Source: Streptomyces sp. NRRL S-37 (GTDB lineage: Bacteria > Actinomycetota > Actinomycetes > Streptomycetales > Streptomycetaceae). Taken from it: 64,000 nucleotides of DNA. Under the pieces are notes generated by a model. The model saw only the letters and a program-made list of their open reading frames with translations. It did no database searches and was not told the origin of the DNA. The position numbers were made by a program, and so were the translations under genes. Shown piece by piece: positions 13,761 through 21,475 of this stretch; the first letter of the stretch is position 1, and every line of letters begins with the position of its first letter. The DNA lies in contig NZ_JOIZ01000008.1 in the NCBI RefSeq assembly GCF_000721605.1, forward strand, positions 1-64,000. The letters are read 5' to 3'.

Positions 13761-15475
13761 GACGGCAGGACCCACACCGGGTTGGAGTAGAACCACAGGT
13801 CGCGCCACGGATCGGCGTCGCCGACGACGTCGAGGGCGGGGCCCGCCGGGTCGACCTTGGCGCCCATGGCGCCGACGGCGGACCGGTTGCCGTCGGTGCC
13901 GCGCAGCCGGACGTAGACCGGGCGGTCGACGCGGCCGAGGTCGAAGGTGACGCGGACGGTGCCGGCCGACTTGCCGATCTCGTACGACCGGGCGACCTTC
14001 GCCGTGGGCGCGGTGAAGGTGTCCTTGTCGGCGACCGGGCCGGTCACGTCGCCCTGGATGACGTCGACGCGGGCGAGCTTCGGGGTGAACCCGGCCCAGT
14101 TGTTGCCGCCGGCGAGGGCGATGTCGGCGGTCAGTGTGACCTTGGTGCCCTTGCGGACGTGCAGGGCGCCGCCGAGGGTGGCCCAGCGGCTGCCGCCGGA
14201 GACGCGGACGTCGAGGCCGCTGATGAGCTGGCCGTGGTCGACCCAGATGCGGCCGGCGCGGATGCCGTCCATGACGGCGGCGTAGGAGAAGCCGTCGGCG
14301 CCGACGTGGGTGCGGCTGTACTGGCCGGGCCAGAAGTCGTTCTGGGTGATGTCGATCTGTCCGGCGTAGACCGGGTCGTCGTAGCGGCCGTTGGCGTTGA
14401 AGTCGCCGCCGCCGCGGGCGCCGGTGTCGCCGTACACCTGGTGGGAGTCGGAGTTGGCGGTGATCCACCAGGGGCGGCCCTCGGCGAGGAGGCTGTCCCA
14501 CAGGCCGCCGACGGTGGCGGTCATCCAGTCGAAGCCGCCCCAGGTGCGGTAGCTCTCCAGCGGGTAGCCGGCGAAGGAGTTGGCGCTCGGGCTGCCGTCG
14601 TAGATGCCGCGGGCCCCGCCCGGGCCGAGGGGCTTGGGCAGTCCGCCCGCCTGGTGGCCGGGGGCGCCCTCGAAGCCGACGGCGATCCGCCGGTCGCCGG
14701 TGGCGTCGCGCCAGGCGCGGATCTCGTGCGGGGAGTCGATGCCCTTGCGCGCGGGGTGGTTGGCGAGCATCAGGGCGTCCTTGACCTTGCGCCGTCTGAC
14801 CTGGTCGGCGAGGAAGTTCAGCCCGGCGATGGCGAGCGCCTCGTTGGCCGGGGTGGAGGAGGTGGCGCCCTTGACGCCGCCGTCGTAGTCGGTCTCGAAC
14901 TGCTTGAGGACGGAGACCTCGTTGCGGCCGGGGTGGACGAAGACGGTGCCGTGCTCGGCGGCCGGGATGTTCCACTCCAGGCCCTGGAAGACGAGGGTGT
15001 CCTCGTAGGCGTCGCGGGCCTCGAGGATGTCCGGGTTGACCTTGTCCACGCCGATCCTGGCGTGGGTGCTGCCGCCGTGGTCGGTGATGACCAGCCAGTC
15101 CATGCCGTGCCGGGCGCCCTGGCGGACCTGGTCGGTGACCCGGTACTTGCCGTCGCTGCTGTACTGGGTGTGGATGTGGTGGTCGCCCGCCAGCCACAGG
15201 AAGCCCTTGCTCCTGCTCTTGCCGCGGCCGCCGTCACCCGCCGCGTACGCGGGCGTGGCCGCGCCGGCGCCGGCGGACAGCACGGTGCCGGCCGCCAGGC
15301 CCGCGCCGAGCAGCCCGGCCCGGCGCAGCAGCGTACGACGGGACTTCTGCTCGGGGTTCAGCGCCTCGTCGGGCACGGAGGTGTCGAAGGCGGCAGGCAG
15401 CGGGGCCGTCGTCTCGTGCTGGTGGTCGTGTCCGTGATGGTGGTGATGGTGCCCGTGTGCGTGCCCGTGACCCAT
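13757..15475 (-). CDS. CehA/McbA-type PHP metallohydrolase, His-rich N-terminus
   Basis: A 572-residue protein. Residues 2-20 are a His/Gly/Asp tract (MGHGHAHGHHHHHHGHDHQH), likely metal binding. Residues 45-79 look like a twin-arginine signal (SRRTLLRRAGLLGAGLAAG followed by an Ala-rich stretch), so the His tract precedes the signal, which is unusual. After it comes a PHP-domain metal-binding strand (LAGDHHIHTQYSSDGKYRVTDQV, written here in two motifs: DHHIHTQYSSDGKY and VITDHGGSTHA) typical of trinuclear phosphoesterases and of CehA/McbA carbaryl hydrolases. ATG at 15473-15475 follows GAGGAGGC. Substrate is unknown; an exported metal-dependent phosphoesterase or ester hydrolase is likely. 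Confidence 0.85.
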   Translation of the reverse strand: MGHGHAHGHHHHHHGHDHQHETTAPLPAAFDTSVPDEALNPEQKSRRTLLRRAGLLGAGLAAGTVLSAGAGAATPAYAAGDGGRGKSRSKGFLWLAGDHHIHTQYSSDGKYRVTDQVRQGARHGMDWLVITDHGGSTHARIGVDKVNPDILEARDAYEDTLVFQGLEWNIPAAEHGTVFVHPGRNEVSVLKQFETDYDGGVKGATSSTPANEALAIAGLNFLADQVRRRKVKDALMLANHPARKGIDSPHEIRAWRDATGDRRIAVGFEGAPGHQAGGLPKPLGPGGARGIYDGSPSANSFAGYPLESYRTWGGFDWMTATVGGLWDSLLAEGRPWWITANSDSHQVYGDTGARGGGDFNANGRYDDPVYAGQIDITQNDFWPGQYSRTHVGADGFSYAAVMDGIRAGRIWVDHGQLISGLDVRVSGGSRWATLGGALHVRKGTKVTLTADIALAGGNNWAGFTPKLARVDVIQGDVTGPVADKDTFTAPTAKVARSYEIGKSAGTVRVTFDLGRVDRPVYVRLRGTDGNRSAVGAMGAKVDPAGPALDVVGDADPWRDLWFYSNPVWVLPS

Positions 15476-15540
15476 GAAATGCCTCCTCGGTACCGCGGCG
15501 CGACGACGCCGCGTGTGGAGGATCAAGGAGGCGCATGAAC

Positions 15541-15550
15541 GTTGAACAAC
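15541..15550. promoter_or_regulatory. possible TetR operator in divergent gap
   Basis: GTTGAACAAC is a perfect palindrome between the PHP hydrolase and the TetR gene, 65 bases from one start and about 95 from the other. A TetR operator here could control both directions. A single short palindrome is weak evidence. Confidence 0.3.
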
Positions 15551-15645
15551 TTACAGATGAGCGCCGCATGCCCCGGACACGGCGGCTCGCGCACATCTGC
15601 TCGGTAGGCTGGGCGCTCCCTGTCGGGTTTGCTTCGGAGGCCTCC

Positions 15646-16224
15646 ATTCCCCGCGCCGGACTCACCGCCGGCCGTCTCGTCGCGGCCGCCGCCGACCTCG
15701 CCGACGAGGCGGGCTACGAGAACGTCACCCTGTCCGCGCTGGCCCGGCGTTTCGGCGTGCGGGACGCGAGCCTGTACGCGCATGTGCGCGGACTGCGGGA
15801 CCTGCGCGTCCGGATGGCCCTGCTGGCGGGCGCGGAGATGACCGACCGGATCGCGGCGGCGGTCGCCGGCCGGACCGGCAAGGAGGCACTGGCCGCCTTC
15901 GCGGACGCCTACCGGGAGTACGCCCTGGACCACCCCGGCCGTTACGCGGCCACCCAGATCCGCCTGGACCCGTCCCTGGCCTCCGACTCCCCCGCGATGC
16001 GCCGCACCGCCGAGGTCGTCCACGGTCTGCTCCGCGGCTACGGCCTGGACGAACCCGACCTCACCGACGCCGTACGCCTGCTGCGCAGCACCTTCCACGG
16101 CTACTGCGCCCTGGAGTCCTCCGGCGCCTTCGGCGACCCCCGGGACGTCCGGGCGTCCTGGGACAGGGTGGTCGAGGCCCTGCACATCGCCCTGGTGAAC
16201 TGGCCTCGGGAGCAGGCTGGTTGA
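15646..16224 (+). CDS. TetR/AcrR regulator, probable ATT start
   Basis: A 193-residue repressor if translation begins at ATT 15646 (then PRAGLTAGRLVAAAADLADE). The helix-turn-helix is VTLSALARRFGVRDASLYAHV, and the C-terminal half (HPGRYAATQIRLDP, FHGYCALESSGAFGD) is of the WHG/TetR_C_33 type. Close Streptomyces relatives start MPRAGLT; here a good GGAGG lies five bases before ATT and no ATG, GTG or TTG is at this point. The in-frame ATGs at 15535 and 15568 would add 37 or 26 residues without family similarity and overlap the likely operator. It is divergent from the PHP hydrolase and may control it. Confidence 0.82.
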   Translation: MPRAGLTAGRLVAAAADLADEAGYENVTLSALARRFGVRDASLYAHVRGLRDLRVRMALLAGAEMTDRIAAAVAGRTGKEALAAFADAYREYALDHPGRYAATQIRLDPSLASDSPAMRRTAEVVHGLLRGYGLDEPDLTDAVRLLRSTFHGYCALESSGAFGDPRDVRASWDRVVEALHIALVNWPREQAG

Positions 16225-16345
16225 CCGCCGGGAGGCGGACGGACCGGAAGCCGTGCGCGGCCAGGATGTGCGCGGAGGCGTGGTGCCGGGCGCCCGGCGG
16301 CAGCAGGGGCTCGGCCGCGTGGTGGAGGCCGGCGAAGGCGGTCAC
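16215..16345 (-). pseudogene. N-terminal stub of an ICL/PEP-mutase-like gene
   Basis: A GTG start at 16343-16345 overlaps the DinB stop (GTGA), as in a working operon. The first 40 residues (TAFAGLHHAAEPLLPPGAR then ASAHILAAHGFRSVR) resemble the start of isocitrate lyase/phosphoenolpyruvate mutase family proteins, which read FAxLHHxxxPLLLPGAWDxASAxxLAAAGF. After about residue 42 the similarity stops where the frame runs into the antisense of the TetR gene. So only a stub of a gene of about 250 codons remains, with substitutions in the conserved LLLPGAWD region. The family call is from memory and moderate. Confidence 0.5.
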
Positions 16346-16803
16346 GAGAGGTCTCCGACGGCGTCGGCGTAGTAGACGGACTCGGTGAGGTGGCGGGCGA
16401 GTTCGCGGAAGCTCCAGCCCTCGCCGGGTGAGTCGTCGAGCTGTTCGTCGGTGAGCGCGTCGAGGCGGTTGGCCCAGATCCTCGCCAGCCGGGTGAGGCG
16501 GCTGCGGGCCTCGTCGAGGTCCTGCGGGGTGAAGGGGGCGAGGTCGGCCTCGGTGGTGATCAGGGAGGCGTGCCAGTGGTCGGGCTGCGGCTCCTCGCCG
16601 GCGAGCCGGGCCTCCAGCTCCGCGAGGTGGTCGATGAGGTGGTCGGTGACGCGGCGGATCGCCTTGTGCGGGGTGTATTCGCGTCCGTCGACGTGGGCGG
16701 GTTCGCCGTTCCAGCGGGTCCAGCCGGCGGCCAGGGCGAGGACGTGGTCGACCATGCCGGTGACGGCCGCGGAGGGGGTGGTGGTCTGCGTGTTCTCGTT
16801 CAT
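16342..16803 (-). CDS. DinB-superfamily protein
   Basis: A 153-residue four-helix-bundle protein of the DinB/YfiT type. His residues in HLIDHLAELE, in the middle WHASL, and in ELARHLTESVYYAD are placed as the three metal ligands of this superfamily; some members are bacillithiol- or mycothiol-dependent transferases. No substrate can be inferred. The start ATG at 16801-16803 begins MNENTQTTT. It was probably the first gene of a two-gene operon whose second member is now a stub. A strong hairpin from the next operon lies just upstream on the same strand side. Confidence 0.8.
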   Translation of the reverse strand: MNENTQTTTPSAAVTGMVDHVLALAAGWTRWNGEPAHVDGREYTPHKAIRRVTDHLIDHLAELEARLAGEEPQPDHWHASLITTEADLAPFTPQDLDEARSRLTRLARIWANRLDALTDEQLDDSPGEGWSFRELARHLTESVYYADAVGDLS

Positions 16804-16866
16804 GCGGCCACGCTAGGAGCGGAACGCTTCGGTGCCGGCCGAACTGTCCGGGCGTGCGCGGGTGGT

Positions 16867-16908
16867 GGGCCTGGGGCGCCCCGGTTCCGGTCGGAACGCC
16901 CCAGGGCC
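16867..16908. terminator. hairpin after the arabinogalactan operon
   Basis: GGCCTGGGGCG (from 16868) pairs with CGCCCCAGGGCC (16897-16908) with a one-base bulge; the loop region itself has a CCGG/CCGG pairing. It starts three bases past the stop of the minus-strand esterase gene and probably terminates that operon. There is no T-run, as is common in Streptomyces. Confidence 0.65.
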
Positions 16909-16910
16909 TC

Positions 16911-17978
16911 TCATCCCACCCTGACCTTGCCCCTGGGCACCAGACGCAGGTTCAGCAGTTCTTCACGGACCAGGTCCGCGTACACGGTGGCGCCGTGCAC
17001 GGAGGTGTGCGTGTTGTCCCGTTTCTCGTCGTAGAGGTACAGCGCCTTGGAGCCCTCCACGCCGAGGGACTCCACCAGCGCCTTGGTCCGCGCCGTGAGG
17101 TCGATCAGCGGGACGTCCCGGTCGGCGGCGACGGAGCGGATGACGGCCGGGTGGTCGACGCCGAGCCCGTTGACCAGCAGGGCCGTGCCGTTGTCCAGGG
17201 TGCCGTCGGTGTTGAACCAGCGTCGCACGACCGGGGTGACGAGCACCGGCTCGCCGCCCCGCTCCCGCACGCCCGCCACCAGAGACTCGAGGTTGGCCCG
17301 GTAGGTCGCCCCGTCGGTGGTCTTGTCGTTGTGGGCGAGCTGGATCAGGACGAGGTCGCCGCGCCGGATCAGTGGCCGGACGGCGTCCCACAGGAGCGGG
17401 TTCCCGAGATAGCTGACCGTACTCTCCCCGGAGTCCGCGTAGTTGGCCACGGACAGCCCCTTGCGCAGGTACTGGGGCAGTCGCTGGCCCCAGCCGGAGT
17501 ACGGGTCGCCGGGCTGGTCGCAGACCGTGGAGTCGCCGACCAGGAGGATCTGCCGGGCGTGCCGGGCCGGGGTGACCCGGATGCCGGCGAGCGCGGGCGC
17601 GGTTCCGCCGACGGTGAGGTCGAGTCCGGGCGTGCCCTCGGCGCCGAGGGGTTCGCCCTCGGGGGTGCGGACGTTCACGGTGAAGCTCCGCACGACGCGT
17701 TCCCCGGCCGCCGCGGCGGTCTCCGGGAGCAGGGCGCGCCGGGTCTCGCCGCCGAGGGCGGTGCGGGACGCCAGGTCGCCGCCGAGGGTGACCCGCACGT
17801 CGTAGGTGCCGGGCGGCAGGTCGAAGTGGCAGGCGGTGGCCGTGCAGTTCTCGATGCCGAGGGCGGGCGGACGCCCCTGGTGCCGGGTCTGTGCCTGGGC
17901 CGGTACGGCCGGCAGCCCGATGCCCAGTGCCACGGCCGCCGCCACGGCGGCCCGGGCGCGCGTGCGTCCCCGTCTCAT
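16911..17978 (-). CDS. secreted SGNH/GDSL esterase, rhamnogalacturonan acetylesterase-like
   Basis: Likely removes acetyl groups from pectin side chains. The 355-residue precursor has a Sec signal (RRGRTRARAAVAAAVALG, cleavage near AQAQT), a beta-rich N-terminal domain with ENCTATACHFDLPPGTYDVRV, and an SGNH hydrolase with block I VGDSTVCDQ (nucleophile Ser), block III LAHND, and block V DNTHTSVHGA with the catalytic Asp and His. This matches CE12-type enzymes. ATG at 17976-17978 overlaps the stop of the preceding GH43 gene (ATGA), so the genes are coupled. It is the last gene of the operon. Confidence 0.87.
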   Translation of the reverse strand: MRRGRTRARAAVAAAVALGIGLPAVPAQAQTRHQGRPPALGIENCTATACHFDLPPGTYDVRVTLGGDLASRTALGGETRRALLPETAAAAGERVVRSFTVNVRTPEGEPLGAEGTPGLDLTVGGTAPALAGIRVTPARHARQILLVGDSTVCDQPGDPYSGWGQRLPQYLRKGLSVANYADSGESTVSYLGNPLLWDAVRPLIRRGDLVLIQLAHNDKTTDGATYRANLESLVAGVRERGGEPVLVTPVVRRWFNTDGTLDNGTALLVNGLGVDHPAVIRSVAADRDVPLIDLTARTKALVESLGVEGSKALYLYDEKRDNTHTSVHGATVYADLVREELLNLRLVPRGKVRVG

Positions 17979-19387
17979 GTCCCGCGTGTCCACTGCTGGT
18001 TGGTCCCTCCGTTGCAGGTGTACGTGATGATCGCGGCCGAGTCGGCGGTGGACGCGCCGTTCACGTCCAGGCACTCGCCGGTGGCGCGGGACCTGAGGGT
18101 GACGTAGGAGCCGGTGGTGGTGACCGCCCACTGCTGGCCGGTGGCGGAGGCGTCGCAGTCCTCCTGCGTGACCGTGCTCGCGTTCTCCCGCACGCACAGG
18201 CCGCTGTTGCGGACCACCAGCTGGTGGTAGCCACCGCCGACGGACTTGAACCAGTACTTCTGGTTGCCGCCGCCGTTGCAGCCGTACTGCTTGATCTGGG
18301 CGCCCTGCCACAGCGACTGGCCGGTCACGTCGGCGCACCTGCCGCTGTGCCGGGCGATCAGCGTGTGGTACGTGGCGGCGGTGCCGGCGACCGTCCCGGC
18401 GGCCGTGTCGACGGTGATCTCGGGCGACCAGGACATCGACATCGACGTGGCCGACGGGAAGGTCAGCGGCAGCCACACGTACCGGGAGTCGTTGACGGTC
18501 CCGCCGAAGGAGTTGCCCCAGCGGTCGCCCAGGTAGAGGTACGAGGTGCCGGAGGTGCCCTGCACCGGCAGGACGTACGCGGTCTGGGAACCGAAGGCGG
18601 TCGAGTCGCCGACGTCGCGCATCGCGGACCAGGGGCCGGAGAGGCTGGTGGCGGTGGCGTACCGCTGCTGGTTGGGGCTCCAGCCGGTGGCGCCCGAGGT
18701 CAGCATGAAGTAGACGCCGTTCCGCTTGAACAGGGCCGGTGCCTCGCGGTGGCCGCCGGGCCAGGGGTTGGCGACCAGGCTCGCGATGCCGGTGTGGTCG
18801 GCGGTGAGCCGGTAGATGTGCAGGTCGTAGTTCTCGCGGGCGGCGGAGACCATGTAGCCGGTGCCGTCGGTGTCCGTGAAGACGGTGATGTCGCGGGACA
18901 TGTGCTGTCCCAGCGGCCGGAAGCTGCCCCGCCAGGTGTAGTCGCCGTCCACGGTGCCGGAGACGGCGACGGCGGCGCGGGCCTCGCTGTAGTCGCTGCC
19001 GTTCTCCTTGTGCATCCACATCACGAACTGGCCGGTGGACGCGTTGTACATGACCTTGGGCCGCTCGATGTTGGCGGTGGCGAGCTCCGGGTGGCTGTCC
19101 TCGGTGAGGACGTGGTTGCGGAACTCCCAGTTCTTCAGGTCGGTGGAGCGGTAGGCGTCCACGGAGCGGAAGGTGTTGTCGGCGTTGCGGTGCTCGCCGA
19201 ACCAGTAGTAGTAGGCGCCGACTTTGAGGACGCCGCCGCCGTGGGCGTGCACGGGGCTGCCCGAACCGTCGGTGAACTGGATGCCGTTGGCGATCGTCTG
19301 CGGGGCGGCCTGCGCGGGTCCCGCGGTGGCCAGGGCGCCGGCGAGCGCGAGACAGAGGGTGAGCAGTACGGCGTACGCGCGTCTCAT
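17975..19387 (-). CDS. secreted GH43 exo-galactanase-like enzyme with CBM13
   Basis: A 470-residue secreted enzyme. A Sec signal (RRAYAVLLTLCLALAGALA, cleavage after AQA) leads into a GH43 five-bladed propeller (HAHGGGVLKVGAYYYWFGEHR, NIERPKVMYNASTGQFVMWMH, HREAPALFKRNGVYFMLTSG). The HAHGGG opening is that of the exo-beta-1,3-galactanase subgroup, GH43_24. Residues from about 340 form a ricin-type CBM13 with repeats ending QKYWF, GQQWAV and NQQWTRG and paired Cys. It would trim beta-1,3-galactan backbones of arabinogalactan. ATG at 19385-19387 starts one base after the upstream stop. The substrate is inferred from subgroup resemblance. Confidence 0.85.
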   Translation of the reverse strand: MRRAYAVLLTLCLALAGALATAGPAQAAPQTIANGIQFTDGSGSPVHAHGGGVLKVGAYYYWFGEHRNADNTFRSVDAYRSTDLKNWEFRNHVLTEDSHPELATANIERPKVMYNASTGQFVMWMHKENGSDYSEARAAVAVSGTVDGDYTWRGSFRPLGQHMSRDITVFTDTDGTGYMVSAARENYDLHIYRLTADHTGIASLVANPWPGGHREAPALFKRNGVYFMLTSGATGWSPNQQRYATATSLSGPWSAMRDVGDSTAFGSQTAYVLPVQGTSGTSYLYLGDRWGNSFGGTVNDSRYVWLPLTFPSATSMSMSWSPEITVDTAAGTVAGTAATYHTLIARHSGRCADVTGQSLWQGAQIKQYGCNGGGNQKYWFKSVGGGYHQLVVRNSGLCVRENASTVTQEDCDASATGQQWAVTTTGSYVTLRSRATGECLDVNGASTADSAAIITYTCNGGTNQQWTRGT

Positions 19388-19388
19388 C

Positions 19389-20474
19389 TCACGCCCCCTC
19401 GCCCGTCGCGGTGTCGGCCACGGGGACGCCGAAGTCGGGGGTGCCGTCCGGCTTCCAGCCGAGCCTCTGGATCCGGGTGTGCCGGTTGGGGTCGTCGAGC
19501 GGGTCGCCGGTGATCTCCTTGTACTGGCGGGCGTGGTAGACGAGGACGTCGGTGCGGCCGTCCTCGGCGACGGTGAAGCAGTTGTGGCCGGGCCCGTACT
19601 GTCCGGTCGTGTCGTTGCTGGTGAAGACGGGGACGGGCGACTTGGCCCAGCTCGCCGGGTCCATGAGGTCGCTGTCCTCGTCGGCGGTCAGCAGGCCCAC
19701 GCAGTAGTGGTGGTCGGTGGCGCTGGCCGAGTACGTCATGAACAGCCGGCCGTTGCGGTGCAGGACGTACGGTCCCTCGTTGACGGCGAAGCCGACGCGC
19801 TCCCAGTCGTACTCGGGTGTGGTCAGCCGCACTTGGGGGCCGGTCAGGGTCCAGGGGTTCGCCATCTCGGAGAGCCAGACGGCGGTGTTGTTGTCCATGC
19901 CGGGTTCGTGCTGGGCCCAGGCGAGGTAGCGGGTGCCGCGGTGGGCGAAGGTGGTGGCGTCCAGGGAGAAGGTCTCCCACGCGGTCCTGATCTGCCCCTT
20001 CTCCACCCAGGTGCCCTTGAAGGGGTCGCGGTGGGCGTTCTCCAGCACCCAGATGCGGATCGCCCACACGTCCTCGGCGGGCGCGGCGGCGAAGTAGACG
20101 TACCACTTGCCTGCGACGCGGTGCAGCTCCGGCGCCCAGATGTGGGCGCCCATGTCACCGGTGGGGTGCGCCCGCCAGATCACGGACTCGGCGGCCCGGC
20201 CGAGTCCGCCCAGGGTGCGGGAGCGGCGCAGGACGATCCGGTCGTACTCGGGGACGGTGGCGGTGAAGTAGTAGGAGCCGTCGGTGTGCCGGGTGATGTG
20301 CGGGTCGGCGCGGTGGGGGACGAGCGGGTTCACGTACGGGGCTGCCTTCGGGCGTGCGGCGGCGTCGGCCACGGCGGGTGTCGCGGCGGCCAGGGCGCCC
20401 GCGGCGAGGGCACCCTTCAGCAGGAGTCTGCGGGCGGGGGGCGGGGCGGGCAGGTCGTCGGCGGCGCGGCTCAT
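19389..20474 (-). CDS. exported GH43 alpha-L-arabinofuranosidase-like enzyme
   Basis: A 361-residue protein with a possible twin-arginine signal (ARRLLLKGALAAGALAAATP). The GH43 catalytic base is in VNPLVPHRADPHITRHTDGS, the pKa-modulating Asp region near FSLDATTFAHRGTRYLAW, and the acid Glu in GFAVNEGPYVLHRNGRLFM. The sequence resembles the GH43_26 exo-1,5-alpha-L-arabinofuranosidase group of streptomycetes, so arabinose release from arabinan or arabinogalactan is likely. It starts at ATG 20472-20474 after GAGAGG and is the first of three coupled genes. A palindrome 32 bases upstream may control the operon. Confidence 0.87.
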   Translation of the reverse strand: MSRAADDLPAPPPARRLLLKGALAAGALAAATPAVADAAARPKAAPYVNPLVPHRADPHITRHTDGSYYFTATVPEYDRIVLRRSRTLGGLGRAAESVIWRAHPTGDMGAHIWAPELHRVAGKWYVYFAAAPAEDVWAIRIWVLENAHRDPFKGTWVEKGQIRTAWETFSLDATTFAHRGTRYLAWAQHEPGMDNNTAVWLSEMANPWTLTGPQVRLTTPEYDWERVGFAVNEGPYVLHRNGRLFMTYSASATDHHYCVGLLTADEDSDLMDPASWAKSPVPVFTSNDTTGQYGPGHNCFTVAEDGRTDVLVYHARQYKEITGDPLDDPNRHTRIQRLGWKPDGTPDFGVPVADTATGEGA

Positions 20475-20505
20475 GCGGTCTGCCTCTCGTGGGGGAGGAC
20501 GATGC

Positions 20506-20523
20506 CGTTCGTGTTTTCGAACG
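20506..20523. promoter_or_regulatory. palindromic operator before the GH43 operon
   Basis: CGTTCG-TGTTTT-CGAACG is a perfect 6-bp inverted repeat centred 41 bases before the GH43 start. GAACG recurs at 20538-20542. The T-rich spacer stands out in this GC-rich context. A sugar-responsive LacI or other repressor site is plausible; no regulator gene is adjacent. Confidence 0.5.
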
Positions 20524-20607
20524 ACATCTGACATGACGAACGCCGACAAGGTAAGGGTGTGTCAGGGGGAGGTCAACGGGTCCGGCGCGACGCGGGGACG
20601 CCGGTCC

Positions 20608-21438
20608 TCACGCGGCGGGCGTGAAGGTGTGCATCTCGTCCCCCTCGGGCCCCACCACGCCGTAGGTGCCCTCGGGGACGGCGTTCCAGGCGCCGGGCAG
20701 GTCGCCCAGGGGTTCGGAGACGATGAGGCGGGCGTCGTCGGACATCTCGCGCAGGAAGGCCAGGTCCGGGTGGAGGGAGCGCAGGGTGTCCACGCGGGTG
20801 CTGTAGAAGAGCGAGCGCGACTCCTTCTGGCTGGAGTAGCGGAACGCCCACAGGCGCACGCCGTCGGTCACCGAGACCGTCATCTGCAGCGGGAACGCCA
20901 CGCCGTGCTCGTGGCCGACACGTTCCACCAGGCCGGCCATCCGGGCGACGGCGCCGGGCGGGTCCTCCTCCAGGCCGAGGGTCAGCGACAGGTAGAACAT
21001 CATCTCCGAGTCCGTGGAGCCCTCGACGTACGGGAACAGCTCCGGCTCGACGGCCAGCGCGAGGTCGCGTCTGACCAGGTGGAAATCGGCGATCGCCCCG
21101 TTGTGCATCCACATCCAGCGGCCGTGCCGGAACGGGTGGCAGTTGGTCTGCTGCACCGCCGTACCGGTCGAGGCCCGGATGTGGGCGAAGAAGAGCGGCG
21201 AGACGACGTGCTCGGCGATCTCCCGCAGGTTGCGGTCGCTCCACGCCGGGCCGATGTCCCGGACGACGGCGGGGCTGTCCTTGTCCGGCGCGTACCAGCC
21301 CACGCCGAACCCGTCGCCGTTGGTCGTCTCGACTCCCATCTTGGCGTGCAGGCTCTGGTCGATCAGTGAGTGGGCCGGTTTGTAGAGGATGCTCTCCAGC
21401 AGGATGGGAGTGCCCGAATAGGCGAGCCAACGGCACAT
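20608..21438 (-). CDS. class II glutamine amidotransferase (YafJ-like)
   Basis: An N-terminal-nucleophile amidotransferase, 276 residues. The start is MCRWLAYSGTP; the nucleophile Cys2 must be exposed by Met removal, so I place the start at ATG 21436-21438 and not at the in-frame GTG six bases upstream. Further family motifs are TNGDGFGVGWYAP, FAHIRASTG, NCHPFRHGRWMWMHNGAI, and YVEGSTDSEMMFY. Length is typical of YafJ/EgtC-type proteins. No ergothioneine genes are nearby, so an EgtC role is not supported. It stands upstream of no clear operon partner; the lipid-kinase-like gene ends 37 bases before it on the same strand. Confidence 0.88.
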   Translation of the reverse strand: MCRWLAYSGTPILLESILYKPAHSLIDQSLHAKMGVETTNGDGFGVGWYAPDKDSPAVVRDIGPAWSDRNLREIAEHVVSPLFFAHIRASTGTAVQQTNCHPFRHGRWMWMHNGAIADFHLVRRDLALAVEPELFPYVEGSTDSEMMFYLSLTLGLEEDPPGAVARMAGLVERVGHEHGVAFPLQMTVSVTDGVRLWAFRYSSQKESRSLFYSTRVDTLRSLHPDLAFLREMSDDARLIVSEPLGDLPGAWNAVPEGTYGVVGPEGDEMHTFTPAA

Positions 21439-21475
21439 GTCCACCGCCTTCCCGGCCGCGATCGCGACCGTCGTG

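Noticed and set aside
15535..15645. TetR start at ATG 15535 or 15568
   Set aside because: The extra residues do not resemble TetR proteins and cover a probable operator; the ribosome site sits before ATT 15646.
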